From the NCBI GenBank assembly GCA_026982415.1, contig JALSHE010000055.1, positions 1-64,000 of the forward strand: 64,000 nucleotides of DNA. Direction: 5' to 3'. The notes beneath the pieces were generated by a model, which had not been told where the DNA came from, did no database searches, and worked only from the letters and a program-made list of their open reading frames with translations. Below, one piece after another: positions 16,368 to 26,566 of this stretch; positions within the stretch are counted from its first letter, which is position 1; the number at the start of each line of letters is the position of its first letter. Both the position numbers and the translations under genes were made by a program. The stretch comes from Robiginitomaculum sp. (GTDB taxonomy: Bacteria > Pseudomonadota > Alphaproteobacteria > Caulobacterales > Maricaulaceae).

Positions 16368-17050
16368 CCCCGGGCACCAAATAACGCACTGCCAACCCTT
16401 ATATGGGTTGCACCGAATTCTATTGCTGTCTCAAAATCGTTGCTCATGCCCATGCTTAGATTTTCCATGCCGTTGCGGGCGGCGAGTTTGGCGAGCAGGG
16501 CGAAGTGGGGGCCGGGGGCTTGACCGCTGATGAGTGTACCTGCGGGAGGGATGCACATGAGGCCGCTTGGGTGTAGGTCGTAGATTTGGCGTAGGGTTTT
16601 AATGAAGACGTCCAGTTCGCCCGGTATGATGCCGGATTTTTGCGGTTCTTCACCCGTGTTGACTTGCACGAATAATTCTGGTGTGCGTCCGGTTTTGTTT
16701 ATGGCTTTGACCAGCGCTTTGGCCAGCTTCTCGCGGTCCAGGGTTTCTATGACGTCGAACAATTCGCAGGCGGCCACGGCTTTGTTTGTTTGTAATGGGC
16801 CTATCATACGCAGTTGGATATTGGCGCGGGCGTCGGCAAAACGGTCTTGCCATCTGGCTTGGGCTTCCTGGACTTTGTTTTCGCCAAAGACGTTTTGACC
16901 TGTTGCCAGCATGTCCGCGATGCGGCTATCCGGTTGCTGCTTGGACACGGCGGTTAGGCAAATATCGGTGGGCGTGCGTGATGCCCGCTTGGCGGCGGCG
17001 TCTATCCGGTCTAGGGTGGCGCTGTGTAAATCTTTTATATGAGTATTCAT
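16364..17050 (-). CDS. YggS/PROSC-family pyridoxal phosphate homeostasis protein
   Basis: 228-residue single-domain PLP-binding TIM barrel. The PLP lysine lies in CLTAVSKQQPDSRI near residue 35; FGENKVQEAQAR, MIGPLQTNK, QVNTGEEPQKSG and MGMSNDFETAIEFGATHIRVGSALFG are the diagnostic blocks. It balances PLP and affects amino-acid metabolism. Its ATG overlaps by two bases the ATG of the divergent ThiE/TenI-like gene. Confidence 0.95.
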   Translation of the reverse strand: MNTHIKDLHSATLDRIDAAAKRASRTPTDICLTAVSKQQPDSRIADMLATGQNVFGENKVQEAQARWQDRFADARANIQLRMIGPLQTNKAVAACELFDVIETLDREKLAKALVKAINKTGRTPELFVQVNTGEEPQKSGIIPGELDVFIKTLRQIYDLHPSGLMCIPPAGTLISGQAPGPHFALLAKLAARNGMENLSMGMSNDFETAIEFGATHIRVGSALFGARG

Positions 17051-17684
17051 GGCTTGGACATATACTGGAAATGACAGGCTCGCAAGGGCAGCGACGCGGC
17101 TTTATGGTCGGCGTGTCCGTCCATGCAGGATTGCGCCCTTGGTGTTTATGAGTGATCCTGAGCGCACGCCAGATGTGTTGCGGATCGCGCGAAAATTACC
17201 CTTGGGTGCGACCCTGATTTACCGTCATTTCGGGGCAGGGGATAGGGTCGTGATTGCCGGAGAGTTGCGGCAAATTTCGTTTGCCCGAAATCTGCAATTC
17301 CTTATCGGACAAGATGCGGGTTTGGCCGCGAAAATTGGTGCGGACGGGCTGCATTTACCGGAGCGTGAATTGGGGCAAGGGGTGGTTTTACGGGCGCGTT
17401 ATCCGGCTTGGTTGTTAACGGGGGCGGCACATTCGAGGGGAGGCGTGAAGCGTTGCGCCGAGAACGGATTAGATGCGGCGATCTTATCTCCGGTCTTTAC
17501 CAGTGCGAGCAAGAGCGCATCCCAGCCTATTGGCACGGAAATGTTGGCGGACATAGCCAAAGCCATAAAAATTCCTATTATCGCGCTGGGCGGTATTTCA
17601 GGGGCTACGGCGCCTGAATTATACACAAGTGGTGCTACGGGCATTGCGGGTGTTTCGATGTTTGTGAGCGCACATGACACGTAA
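17049..17684 (+). CDS. ThiE/TenI-like TIM-barrel protein
   Basis: 211-residue relative of thiamine phosphate synthase. The C-terminal phosphate site is recognisable (IIALGGISGATAPELYTSGATGIAGVSMF), as is KIGADGLHLPERE in the middle, but the RLKD and NDD residues that bind substrate in ThiE are not conserved (ATLIYRHFG, FLIGQDAG). A true thiE occurs at 12228, so this is more likely a TenI-like or altered enzyme. The start at 17049 was kept because the extension RLYGRRVRPCRIAPLVFMSD resembles the usual opening of this alphaproteobacterial subgroup. It overlaps rimI by 11 bases. Confidence 0.75.
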   Translation: MAWTYTGNDRLARAATRLYGRRVRPCRIAPLVFMSDPERTPDVLRIARKLPLGATLIYRHFGAGDRVVIAGELRQISFARNLQFLIGQDAGLAAKIGADGLHLPERELGQGVVLRARYPAWLLTGAAHSRGGVKRCAENGLDAAILSPVFTSASKSASQPIGTEMLADIAKAIKIPIIALGGISGATAPELYTSGATGIAGVSMFVSAHDT

Positions 17685-18114
17685 ATATCTAGCCCAATTG
17701 ACGGAGATACACGCGAGCGCCTTTTCGCCCGGCTGGCCGGTGGAAGATTTTGCCGCGCATATGGACTTGGCCAGTGATGATATTATCGACATCATTGAGG
17801 GCGGGGAAGTGCGCGGCTTCGCTATTGTACGCACAGCCATAGACCAGGCGGAGATTTTGACGCTTATTGTTGCTCCTGCCCACAAGCGTCGGGGCTTGGG
17901 AGGTGAACTCTTGCACAGGGCTGAAGCGCGTGCGCTGGAGCGGGGTGCAGGTATTATGTTCTTGGAGGTAGCCGCAGATAATCCGGCGGCAATTTCCCTA
18001 TATAAAAATGCAGGCTATTATCAATGCGGCACGCGTCCACGCTATTACCGCCGCAAGGTCAACGGGATAGTTGGGCGGGTTGACGCAATTTTATTTAAAA
18101 AGCATTTAGCTTGA
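17674..18114 (+). CDS. rimI: GNAT acetyltransferase, ribosomal-protein S18 alanine acetyltransferase-like
   Basis: 146-residue GNAT enzyme. The acetyl-CoA motif A is LTLIVAPAHKRRGLGGELL (about residues 70-88) and the following helix/strand FLEVAADNPAAISLYKNAGY is the RimI-type tail. The family acetylates the N-terminus of ribosomal protein S18, though side-activity on other proteins is possible. It precedes fur by 34 bases, an order seen in related alphaproteobacteria; no tsaB gene is present here. Confidence 0.85.
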   Translation: MTRKYLAQLTEIHASAFSPGWPVEDFAAHMDLASDDIIDIIEGGEVRGFAIVRTAIDQAEILTLIVAPAHKRRGLGGELLHRAEARALERGAGIMFLEVAADNPAAISLYKNAGYYQCGTRPRYYRRKVNGIVGRVDAILFKKHLA

Positions 18115-18148
18115 TATTATTGCACTTAACACTTAGAGTGATTCCAAT

Positions 18149-18577
18149 ATGGCAAACGAAACCACAAAAAACCCGATAGAAATTTTATGTGTCGAGAAAG
18201 GTCTGCGCATGACTGGACAACGCAGGGTGATTGCCCGTGTTTTGTCCGAAGCCGATGACCACCCCGACGCCGAAGCCGTCTACCGCCGGGTATCGCGGAA
18301 AGACAAGAAAATATCGTTGGCCACAGTCTACCGGACTTTGCGGTTGTTCTCCGAGACAGGCATAATCGAATCCCATGATTTTCGAGATGGCCGCGCCCGT
18401 TACGAGGCCGCAGATAACGATCACCACGATCATTTAATCGATCTGTCCACGGGTGATGTCATAGAATTTGTCGACGAGGAAATTGAGCGCCTACAAGAGC
18501 GCATCGCCGAAAAGCTAGGTTATGAATTGATAGACCATAGATTGGAACTATACGGACGACCTTTGAAGAAGAAATAA
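18149..18577 (+). CDS. fur: Fur-family metal-responsive repressor
   Basis: 142 residues. The winged helix holds MTGQRRVIARVLSEADDHPDAEAVYRRVS and the DNA-recognition helix SLATVYRTLRLFSETGII; the metal-binding region is NDHHDHLIDLSTGDVIEF. The cysteine pair that binds structural zinc in E. coli Fur is missing, as in alphaproteobacterial Fur/Mur proteins. It can be an iron (Fur) or manganese (Mur) sensor; the sequence does not decide. Confidence 0.93.
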   Translation: MANETTKNPIEILCVEKGLRMTGQRRVIARVLSEADDHPDAEAVYRRVSRKDKKISLATVYRTLRLFSETGIIESHDFRDGRARYEAADNDHHDHLIDLSTGDVIEFVDEEIERLQERIAEKLGYELIDHRLELYGRPLKKK

Positions 18578-18639
18578 TAAGCACAAAATATTTTCGGTGC
18601 TGTTATAGTCAGTACGAATCAATCAAGTGGTGGATTATC

Positions 18640-19626
18640 ATGGCTATTAGGTTTTCTTCGGAATTTGCGAAGAACATTACGGACAATACGATACGTGCGG
18701 CGGTACTGGAAACCGTGACCGCATTGGCTGGGGCGTGCAACCAAATCTCGCATATATGTGCGCGTGGGCCGCTAGAGCAGGGGCTTGGGGCAGAAACAGG
18801 CGGCGCCAATACGGACGGAGACGCGCAAAAGGCTTTGGATGTCCGCAGCGACGAAATTATCACGGCGGCGCTGGAAACTGCGCCCGTGGCCTATTATGCC
18901 TCCGAAGAGCAAGATGATATTGTCACTCTGGATGCGGACAAGCCCCTCGCAGTTGCATCGGATCCGCTAGACGGGTCGTCTAATATTGACACCAATGTAT
19001 CTATCGGGACTATTTTTTCTATTTTTGAGACTAACGACAATGCGGTTAGCAGTTTCCTGCGGCGTGGTTCGGAACAAATCTGTGGCGGTTTTTTTGTCTA
19101 CGGCCCACAAACCACCTTGGTGATTACGGCGGGGGCGGGGACGGATACTTATGTGCTTGACCCGGGCAGCGGAGATTTCGAACTGGCACTTGCGGCTATG
19201 AAAATAATGCCTGCGTCCACAGAATATGCTATCAATGCTTCCAATCATCGCCATTGGGATGCGCCCATACGCGCCTATATTGAGGATTGTTTGCTCGGTG
19301 TAGCCGGGCCTTTGGCGGCAAAGTATAATATGCGCTGGGTTGGCTCATTAGTGGCAGATGCGAACCGGATTCTATCCCGGGGTGGCATGTTTATGTATCC
19401 GGGCGATGACCGGGACGGATATGGCGACGGGCGCTTGCGCCTTTTATATGAGGCTAGCCCGGTGGCATTTGTCATAGAGCAAGCGGGCGGTACGGCAACG
19501 GACGGAACCCGCCGCATTCTCGATATTCCATTAGGGACATTGCACCAGCGTGTACCGTTGGTATTTGGCTCCAAGAAGCCAGTACAGACACTTGGCGACT
19601 ACTATAAAAAACAGGATATATTATGA
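18640..19626 (+). CDS. fbp: Class 1 fructose-1,6-bisphosphatase
   Basis: 328 residues; hydrolyses fructose 1,6-bisphosphate to fructose 6-phosphate, a control step of gluconeogenesis. The metal and phosphate motif [18 protein letters not shown] lies near residue 105 and the active-site block [14 protein letters not shown] near 230. Its stop overlaps the transketolase start by four bases, so fbp-tkt-fba is one unit feeding gluconeogenesis and the pentose phosphate path. No phosphoribulokinase or RuBisCO gene is adjacent, so this is not evidence for CO2 fixation. Confidence 0.96.
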   Translation: MAIRFSSEFAKNITDNTIRAAVLETVTALAGACNQISHICARGPLEQGLGAETGGANTDGDAQKALDVRSDEIITAALETAPVAYYASEEQDDIVTLDADKPLAVASDPLDGSSNIDTNVSIGTIFSIFETNDNAVSSFLRRGSEQICGGFFVYGPQTTLVITAGAGTDTYVLDPGSGDFELALAAMKIMPASTEYAINASNHRHWDAPIRAYIEDCLLGVAGPLAAKYNMRWVGSLVADANRILSRGGMFMYPGDDRDGYGDGRLRLLYEASPVAFVIEQAGGTATDGTRRILDIPLGTLHQRVPLVFGSKKPVQTLGDYYKKQDIL

Positions 19627-21593
19627 GCGCAACTCACGACGAAATGGCTAATGCTATTCGCTTCTTAGCGATGGATGCAATCCAAGCCGCTAATTCTGGA
19701 CACCCTGGTGCGCCTATGGGGCTAGCCGATGCGGCGACGGTTCTTTATACTCGGCACCTCAAAATAGACCCAAGCAATCCAACATGGCCAGACCGGGATA
19801 GATTTGTACTATCCGCAGGTCATGCATCTATGCTGCAATATGCTCTGCATTATCTGGTCGGGTTTAAAGACATGACTATAGAGCAGATTAAAAATTTCCG
19901 CCAATATGGGGCAATAACAGCCGGGCACCCTGAATACGGTCATGTGGACGGGGTCGAAACCACCACAGGGCCGCTGGGGCAAGGGATTGCTACGGCGGTC
20001 GGCATGGCGCTGGCGGAACGGATGCAAAATGCGCGCTATGGCGATGATTTGGTTGGTCACTATACCTATGTAATGGTGGGCGATGGCTGTCTGATGGAGG
20101 GCATTAGCCATGAGGCCATAGACTATGCAGGCAATGCCAAACTCCGGCGTCTGGTTGTCTTGTGGGACGATAATTCTATCACTATTGACGGGGCGACTGA
20201 TTTGTCGACTAGCACGGACCAATTGGCGCGTTTCGAAGCGTCTGGCTGGCATGTGCAGGCGGTGGACGGACATGATGCGGACGCTATTGACGAAGCCATA
20301 ACCAATGCCAAGAAATCCAGCCGTCCGTCATTTATTGCCCTTAAAACCGTTATCGGCAAAGGCGCACCCAATAAATCCGGAACCCACAAAGTCCACGGCG
20401 CACCTTTGGGCGCCGAGGAAATCGCCGCTACGCGCAAAGCCTTGAATTGGGATGCACCCGCCTTTGAAATTCCAGATGATATATTGTCTGCATGGCGCGA
20501 AGCGGGCGCCCGTAATCATGATGAGCGCAAAGACTGGGAAGTCTGTTTAGCGGCTTCTGGTCGGGCGGAAGAGTTTGAAGGCGTTAATTGTAGTGGTCTA
20601 CCAAGCAAGTTACGCCTTGGTATTAACGAGTTGAAAGCCCAGATTAACAAAGACCAGCCAAAGATTGCCACACGTAAATCCTCGCAAAATGCGCTGGAAG
20701 TGGTCAATGCTATTTGCACCCATACCATTGGTGGTTCTGCTGACCTTACGGGTTCCAATAATACACTCACAGACGGTATGGGCATTATAAGCGCCGATGA
20801 TTTTTCTGGCCGTTATATTTATTACGGTGTGCGCGAACATGCCATGGCGGCCATTATGAACGGCATTGCCCTGCACGGCGGGTTCATTCCTTACGGCGGT
20901 ACGTTCTTTGTGTTTGCTGGCTATATGCTGGGTGCCATGCGCTTGTCGTCCTTGATGGGTCTGCGGGTGATATATGTGCTGACCCATGATAGTATTGGTC
21001 TGGGAGAAGATGGCCCGACCCACCAGCCCGTAGAGACTTTGGCGACTTTGCGGGCGCTCCCGAACCATAATGTTATCAGGCCGTGTGACGCGGTGGAAAC
21101 CGCAGAAGCCTGGGAATGTGCCTTGGCCGAAGACAGTACCCCCACATCGCTAGTCCTAACCCGCCAAGGTTTGCCCGTATTGCGTACTGAACGTAATGAT
21201 GAAAACCTCGTTGGTATGGGCGCGTATGTACTCAGGGATACTGACGGCGCCCGCGATATTACTTTGCTCGCCACAGGCTCCGAAGTTCACCTCGCCGTAG
21301 AAGCGGCGGAAGCGCTCGCCAAGGACGGTATAAAAGCCGCCGTGGTTTCCATGCCGTGTTGGGAATTGTTCGAACGCCAAGAGGAAAGCTATAAAGCCGA
21401 AGTCTTGGGCAGCGCTCCGCGCTTGGCCATAGAGGCGGCTGTAGGTTTTGGCTGGGAACGCTATACAAATAATACAAATAACTTTATAGGGATGAGCGGA
21501 TTCGGGGCTTCGGCACCTGCGCCCGCATTATTTGAACATTTCGGCATCACCGCACAAGCACTGGAAACCAAAGTGCGCGGTATTTTAAGATAA
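19623..21593 (+). CDS. tkt: Transketolase
   Basis: 656 residues, full family length. Thiamine-diphosphate enzyme moving two-carbon units between sugar phosphates. It has [21 protein letters not shown] at the start, the ThDP/metal motif [14 protein letters not shown] near residue 155, ready [17 protein letters not shown], and the transketolase signature region [14 protein letters not shown] near 460. Coupled to fbp by an ATGA overlap. Confidence 0.97.
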   Translation: MSATHDEMANAIRFLAMDAIQAANSGHPGAPMGLADAATVLYTRHLKIDPSNPTWPDRDRFVLSAGHASMLQYALHYLVGFKDMTIEQIKNFRQYGAITAGHPEYGHVDGVETTTGPLGQGIATAVGMALAERMQNARYGDDLVGHYTYVMVGDGCLMEGISHEAIDYAGNAKLRRLVVLWDDNSITIDGATDLSTSTDQLARFEASGWHVQAVDGHDADAIDEAITNAKKSSRPSFIALKTVIGKGAPNKSGTHKVHGAPLGAEEIAATRKALNWDAPAFEIPDDILSAWREAGARNHDERKDWEVCLAASGRAEEFEGVNCSGLPSKLRLGINELKAQINKDQPKIATRKSSQNALEVVNAICTHTIGGSADLTGSNNTLTDGMGIISADDFSGRYIYYGVREHAMAAIMNGIALHGGFIPYGGTFFVFAGYMLGAMRLSSLMGLRVIYVLTHDSIGLGEDGPTHQPVETLATLRALPNHNVIRPCDAVETAEAWECALAEDSTPTSLVLTRQGLPVLRTERNDENLVGMGAYVLRDTDGARDITLLATGSEVHLAVEAAEALAKDGIKAAVVSMPCWELFERQEESYKAEVLGSAPRLAIEAAVGFGWERYTNNTNNFIGMSGFGASAPAPALFEHFGITAQALETKVRGILR

Positions 21594-21603
21594 AGGGCAC
21601 TTC

Positions 21604-22668
21604 ATGGCACGGATTACTTTACGACAACTTCTCGACCACGCGGCTGAATATAGCTACGGCGTTCCGGCGTTTAACATCAATAATATGGAACAAGTACTGG
21701 CGATTATGGAGGCGGCCAAGGCTACAGACGCTCCGGTAATCTTACAAGCATCGCGCGGTGCGCGGGCTTATGCGGGCGATATAATGTTGGTTAAAATGGT
21801 CGAAGCGGCGGAGGAAATGTATCCCAATATTCCAATCTGCCTGCACCAAGACCACGGCAATAATGGCGCGACTTGTTTCTCTGCCCTACAGGCCGGATTC
21901 ACGTCGGTGATGATGGACGGCTCATTAGAATCCGACGGGAAAACACCTGCAAGTTATGACTATAACGAAAATATCACCAAATATGTCACCGACGTTGCCC
22001 ATGATGTAGGTGCGTCTGTAGAGGGCGAACTTGGCTGTCTGGGGTCCTTGGAAACCGGTATGGGCGAAGCCGAAGACGGCCACGGATTTGAGGGCGCTTT
22101 GTCTATGGACATGCTGCTGACCGACCCGGACGAGGCGGCGGATTTCGTCAAGGCCACCCAGTGCGATGCATTAGCCATAGCAATGGGCACGTCCCACGGT
22201 GCTTATAAATTCTCCAAAAAACCTACGGGAGATATTTTGGCTATGGACCGGGTTGAAGCCATCCACAAACGCATTCCAAACACCCATTTGGTCATGCACG
22301 GCTCAAGCTCTGTGCCCCAAGAATTACAAGACCTGTTCAATAAATACGGCGGCGGTATGAAGCAAACCTACGGCGTCCCTATCGAAGAGATTACCAAAGG
22401 CATCAAATTCGGTGTGCGCAAGGTCAATATCGATACGGACTGCCGTATCGCCATGACCGGGCAATGGCGCAAAATTGCTTGTGAACAACCAGAACAATTC
22501 GACCCCCGCAAATTCCTGGCTCCAAGCATTGCTGCCATGAAAGACCTGTGCATAGACAGATATGAACGCTTCGGCACCGCCGGCAATGCGAGTAAAATCA
22601 AAGAGATTCCCATGGCGGACATGGCGAAAAGATATGCGGACGGGAGTTTGGCTGCGGTTATTAGTTAA
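21604..22668 (+). CDS. fba: Class II fructose-bisphosphate aldolase
   Basis: 354 residues, zinc-dependent aldolase of the CbbA/Fba type. Zinc and substrate-binding blocks are visible: [19 protein letters not shown] near residue 78, MDGSLE, SHGAYKF near 198, HGSSSVP near 232 and [13 protein letters not shown] near 278. It follows tkt by 10 bases and completes the fbp-tkt-fba unit. No terminator was recognised in the 66 bases before selO ends. Confidence 0.97.
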   Translation: MARITLRQLLDHAAEYSYGVPAFNINNMEQVLAIMEAAKATDAPVILQASRGARAYAGDIMLVKMVEAAEEMYPNIPICLHQDHGNNGATCFSALQAGFTSVMMDGSLESDGKTPASYDYNENITKYVTDVAHDVGASVEGELGCLGSLETGMGEAEDGHGFEGALSMDMLLTDPDEAADFVKATQCDALAIAMGTSHGAYKFSKKPTGDILAMDRVEAIHKRIPNTHLVMHGSSSVPQELQDLFNKYGGGMKQTYGVPIEEITKGIKFGVRKVNIDTDCRIAMTGQWRKIACEQPEQFDPRKFLAPSIAAMKDLCIDRYERFGTAGNASKIKEIPMADMAKRYADGSLAAVIS

Positions 22669-22734
22669 GGCGCAATAACGCCCAAACATTCCGCACATAC
22701 CAACGCAAACCGCTCTAGAAGGCGTTCGCTTTTC

Positions 22735-24174
22735 TCAAGTCTCGCAATAAGTTTGCTGGGGGATACCCTTTTGTTGGTTAGGCTTTACTAAGTTTGCATA
22801 GGCTTCATGTTCGTCGAACGGTTTTTTTATAGCATCTAGCAATTGCTTGATTTTAGAGAGTTCACCGTTTTCTGCTGCTTCTAGGGCCGTCTCCACTTGT
22901 GCGAAGCGGGGGATGTAAATTGGATTGTTGACCGCCATGATTTCCGGGTTCGGGCTTTGTTTTGAGAATGTGTTTAGCCATTGTTTGGCTCGCGCGGGAT
23001 CCGTGAATAATGCTAAAAACGTGCTGTTATCACTTGTTTGAACGCTGTCCGTCAGGCGTCTGTAGAACAGGGTGAAATCTGTTTGAGTGGTTGTGAGCAG
23101 GGATAGTGTGGCTTGTAAGAATGCGCCCGCGTTTTCTGCGTCGGTTCCAAGCCCCAGTTTTGCCAGCATCAATTCGTTAAATGCTCCAGAGAAACTTGTG
23201 GAGAATTTTGCCAACTCTGTCTCGGCTATAGCGACGGCTTTATCTTCGTCGGTGTGTAGGAGTGGCAACAAGCTTTCCGCAAAGCGGGTCAAATTCCAAT
23301 AGGCCATTTCCGGCTGTTTATTCCATGCATATCTGCCGCGTCTATCTATGGAACTGAACACTTGATTAGCGCGGAATGCCTCCATGAATGCGCACGGGCC
23401 GAAGTCTATGGTTTCACCGGATATGGCCATATTGTCCGTATTCATAACGCCGTGAATAAAGCCGAAACTCATCCATTTCGCCACGAGTTTAGCTTGCCTA
23501 TCTATGACTTGGGTGAGCAATTGCGCATAGGGATTTGCGCCGTTTATTTGTGAGTAGAGCCGTTCAAGCGTATAATCGGCAAGAGCTTTCAGCGTGCTTT
23601 CATCTTGTCTGAGCCGTGCATATTGAAACGTACCAACGCGGATATGGCTTTGCGCTGTTCTTACCACAATTGCGCCGGGATGCATTTTCTGCCGCTCTAC
23701 AGTTTCGCCTGTGGTAATAGCAGCGAGAGAACGGGTCGTCGGGATACCTAGTGCCGCCAAACTCTCCGAGAAAACATATTCTTTGAGGACGGCGCGCAAA
23801 GCCGCTTTGCCGTCGCCGCCGCGTGAATAGGGTGTGCGGCCACTGCCTTTGAGATGTATGTCGTGCCGGATGCCGTCACCATCTAAAATCTCACCGATTA
23901 GTGCTGCACGACCATCACCAAGTTGCGGGGAAAACCCGCCAAATTGATGCCCGGAATAGGCCATAGCAATGGGTGTTATATCGCCGGGCTGTTGCCCTGT
24001 GAGAAAATTCAGTCCATCCTCTGAGCGCAACCAATCCTGATCAAGGCTCAATTCTGCGGCTAATCCGTTGTTCAAAAAAACCATCTTCGGATCAGGTGCA
24101 GGTTCCGGCTGATAGAGTGTATACAAGCCGTCTGGCAGGTTGGCGTATGTCAGGTCAAATAATGGTTGGGGCAT
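22735..24174 (-). CDS. selO: SelO-type protein adenylyltransferase (YdiU family)
   Basis: 479 residues of the pseudokinase-fold family that transfers AMP to Ser/Thr/Tyr of proteins in oxidative stress. Diagnostic blocks are YSGHQFGGFSPQLGDGRAAL near residue 75, HLKGSGRTPYSRGGDGKAAL, and GFIHGVMNTDNMAISGETID (HG.MNTDN, the catalytic Asn and Asp). The C-terminus ends TYCET, keeping the conserved penultimate-region Cys that is selenocysteine in eukaryotic SelO. Divergent from the beta-helix lipoprotein gene. Confidence 0.95.
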   Translation of the reverse strand: MPQPLFDLTYANLPDGLYTLYQPEPAPDPKMVFLNNGLAAELSLDQDWLRSEDGLNFLTGQQPGDITPIAMAYSGHQFGGFSPQLGDGRAALIGEILDGDGIRHDIHLKGSGRTPYSRGGDGKAALRAVLKEYVFSESLAALGIPTTRSLAAITTGETVERQKMHPGAIVVRTAQSHIRVGTFQYARLRQDESTLKALADYTLERLYSQINGANPYAQLLTQVIDRQAKLVAKWMSFGFIHGVMNTDNMAISGETIDFGPCAFMEAFRANQVFSSIDRRGRYAWNKQPEMAYWNLTRFAESLLPLLHTDEDKAVAIAETELAKFSTSFSGAFNELMLAKLGLGTDAENAGAFLQATLSLLTTTQTDFTLFYRRLTDSVQTSDNSTFLALFTDPARAKQWLNTFSKQSPNPEIMAVNNPIYIPRFAQVETALEAAENGELSKIKQLLDAIKKPFDEHEAYANLVKPNQQKGIPQQTYCET

Positions 24175-24283
24175 AACGTCTCTTTGGGTATTTGGGTTGT
24201 GGATTAGGGTAGCGGGTCAGTCATCCCTTGCCCATAGCACAAAACCCACATAGACTATCCCTAAATATAAAGGGGAAGTGATT

Positions 24284-25537
24284 ATGATGAAGCGAATTTT
24301 ATTGGCAGGTGGTGCCCTCGCTCTTTTGGCATCATGCGGCGGGAATGATGCGTCCGAAATGCAAGAAACAACGGTTCAAATTATAGAAATTGCCCAAGGT
24401 GAAGGCTTTGCAGCGCGGCTGCAAACAGCATTAATTACGGTGGACGCAGATACGACCATTGTCATGCCTGCTGGCACCTATACATTTACGGACGGGCTTT
24501 CATTGGATGTGAAAGGTGTGACTTTACGCGGCGCAGGTGAAGACAAAACATTCCTCGATTTCTCCGGGCAGAAAGGCGCAGGTGAGGGGCTGTTGGTTAC
24601 GTCGGCAGATGTGACACTTAGAGATTTTACCATTCGCGATACGGCAGGCGACGGCATTAAATCCAAGGGTGCCGACAATATCACCTACCGCGACCTCACG
24701 GTAGAATGGACGGGCGAACCAGACGCGAGCAATGGCGCTTACGGCGTTTATCCGGTTGAAAGCAGCAATGTGCTTGTCGATGGCGTGACCGTGCGCGGCG
24801 CGTCTGATGCAGGGATATATGTGGGCCAATCCAGCCAAATTATCGTGCGTAATTCCTTGGCCGAGTATAATGTGGCGGGTATCGAGATCGAAAATTCGAC
24901 CTTTGCTGATGTGTATAAAAACACGGCGCGGCACAATGCGGGTGGTGTGCTGATTTTTGATTTGCCAAACCTGCCGATTATGGGTGGGCATTCTACGCGG
25001 GTTTTTGACAATGATATTTACGATAACAACACCAAAAACTTTGCACCGCCAGGAAATATTGTCGCCACAGTTCCGTCTGGTACGGGCGTCATCGTTATGG
25101 CCAATGAAAACATTCATATATATGGCAACCGATTTGCCAATAACCGCACGGTGCAAATTGTCATCGGGGCTTACCCAAATGAGTTTAATGACGCCAAATA
25201 TAATCCTTTGCCGCGCAATATTGTGGTGCGTGACAATAGCTATATCGGCGGTGGTAATGACCCTCAAGGGATGATGACAATGCTGGCGGCGGCTATGGGC
25301 GGTAAATTACCGCCAGTTGTTTGGGACGGGGTAACGTCTTGGGGCGGCGGGGAGGCCGTAGATGTCAATCTTAGCGTTACCGAAGCCAAAGGCATTGGCT
25401 TTGTCTCCCTTGGCCTAGGAAGTTATCCGCTGGATCCGGCAAAATTCCGCCCCGGCATGATGCGCCCTAAAAGCACGGCCAAAGCGGAGCCAGAGCCGAT
25501 AAAGCTAGCTCATGATTTCTTGACTAAGGATCAATAA
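24284..25537 (+). CDS. Parallel beta-helix repeat lipoprotein (TIGR03805-like)
   Basis: 417 residues. The N-terminus MMKRILLAGGALALLASCGG is a lipoprotein signal with lipobox LASC. The body is a right-handed parallel beta-helix with repeated motifs such as GVTLRGAGEDKTFLDFSGQ, VLVDGVTVRGASDAGIYVGQSS and YKNTARHNAGGVLIFD. I chose the ATG at 24284 because a purine-rich AGGGGAAG site precedes it by a few bases; a GTG at 24278 lies inside that site. The next gene starts immediately after its stop, and the two are paired across many proteobacteria; a polysaccharide- or substrate-binding role is likely but unproven. Confidence 0.85.
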   Translation: MMKRILLAGGALALLASCGGNDASEMQETTVQIIEIAQGEGFAARLQTALITVDADTTIVMPAGTYTFTDGLSLDVKGVTLRGAGEDKTFLDFSGQKGAGEGLLVTSADVTLRDFTIRDTAGDGIKSKGADNITYRDLTVEWTGEPDASNGAYGVYPVESSNVLVDGVTVRGASDAGIYVGQSSQIIVRNSLAEYNVAGIEIENSTFADVYKNTARHNAGGVLIFDLPNLPIMGGHSTRVFDNDIYDNNTKNFAPPGNIVATVPSGTGVIVMANENIHIYGNRFANNRTVQIVIGAYPNEFNDAKYNPLPRNIVVRDNSYIGGGNDPQGMMTMLAAAMGGKLPPVVWDGVTSWGGGEAVDVNLSVTEAKGIGFVSLGLGSYPLDPAKFRPGMMRPKSTAKAEPEPIKLAHDFLTKDQ

Positions 25538-26566
25538 ATGGTACGCCGGATTTTCATGCTTGCTACGATATTGGTGGTTGTGGCTTGTAGCAAATCCGGC
25601 CCTAATATGCAGGTCATTCTCGCCGAGAAGCCAGCGCCTAGTTTGGCTGATTACGGCTTGTTCAAAGATGCTGGAGCCAATACGCCGTTAAAACAAGTTC
25701 TGCCCTATGATCTCGTCAACCCGTTGTTCACAGATCATGCAGAAAAAACTCGCTTCATTTACGTGCCCAAAGGTCAAACTGCCAAATACAGTGCGACCGA
25801 CACCCTGGGCTTTCCGGTGGGGACGGTGCTTGTAAAAACCTTTGCTTATGCCCCCGACATGCGTGCGCCCGACAAGGGGGCTTATAAAGTCGAAACCAGA
25901 TTGTTGATACACAAACAAAATGGCTGGGTCGCTGCGCCCTATGTCTGGAACGCCGCGCAGACCGAGGCAAATTATGCCCCCATAGGTGCGCGCATGCAGA
26001 TACAAACAATAGCGCCGGACGGGGAGAAGTTGGATTTCACATACGCCGTTCCCAATGCAAATCAATGTAAAACCTGTCACCAATCCGGCCATGATATTTT
26101 ACCAATAGGCCCCAAAGCCCGGAATTTAAACCATGAGGGACAGCTTGCAGCTTGGCTTGAAAAAGGATTGATAGATAAATTACCGGCGGAAATTGCGACA
26201 GTGACTGTCCCGCCAGCATTTGATACATCTTTTGGGCTTAATGCCCGCGCCCGTGCCTATCTGGACATAAATTGCGCCCATTGCCACAAACCGGATGGCT
26301 CGGCGTCCAATTCGGGACTGATGCTGGAATGGGGCGAAACCGATCCAACCCGCATAGGTATCGGCAAACGACCAACGGCGGCTGGCCGGGGTTCGGGCGG
26401 TTTTTTAACCGTGATTGTACCCGGCGATCCTGACAATTCGATCATGACTTTTCGGATGAACTCGACAAAAGCAGGCATAGCTATGCCAGAACTTGGCCGT
26501 ACCCTAGAACACAAACAAGGCGTGGCGCTAATACGCGAATGGATCGCAGATTTCCCGGTTGAGTGA
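25538..26566 (+). CDS. Diheme c-type cytochrome lipoprotein (SO2930/TIGR03806-like)
   Basis: 342 residues with a lipoprotein signal (MVRRIFMLATILVVVACSK; lipobox VVAC). Two heme c sites are present: CKTCHQ near residue 180 and CAHCHK near residue 245. The N-terminal region (YDLVNPLFTDHAEKTRFIYVP) matches the family in which a diheme cytochrome follows a beta-helix protein, as in Shewanella SO2930. It probably acts in periplasmic electron transfer coupled to the beta-helix partner. Its ATG abuts the partner's stop codon. Confidence 0.88.
   Translation: MVRRIFMLATILVVVACSKSGPNMQVILAEKPAPSLADYGLFKDAGANTPLKQVLPYDLVNPLFTDHAEKTRFIYVPKGQTAKYSATDTLGFPVGTVLVKTFAYAPDMRAPDKGAYKVETRLLIHKQNGWVAAPYVWNAAQTEANYAPIGARMQIQTIAPDGEKLDFTYAVPNANQCKTCHQSGHDILPIGPKARNLNHEGQLAAWLEKGLIDKLPAEIATVTVPPAFDTSFGLNARARAYLDINCAHCHKPDGSASNSGLMLEWGETDPTRIGIGKRPTAAGRGSGGFLTVIVPGDPDNSIMTFRMNSTKAGIAMPELGRTLEHKQGVALIREWIADFPVE

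Noticed and set aside
18640-22668. Calvin-cycle operon (fbp-tkt-fba)
   Set aside because: No RuBisCO, phosphoribulokinase or cbbR is present, so this is better read as gluconeogenesis and pentose phosphate metabolism.
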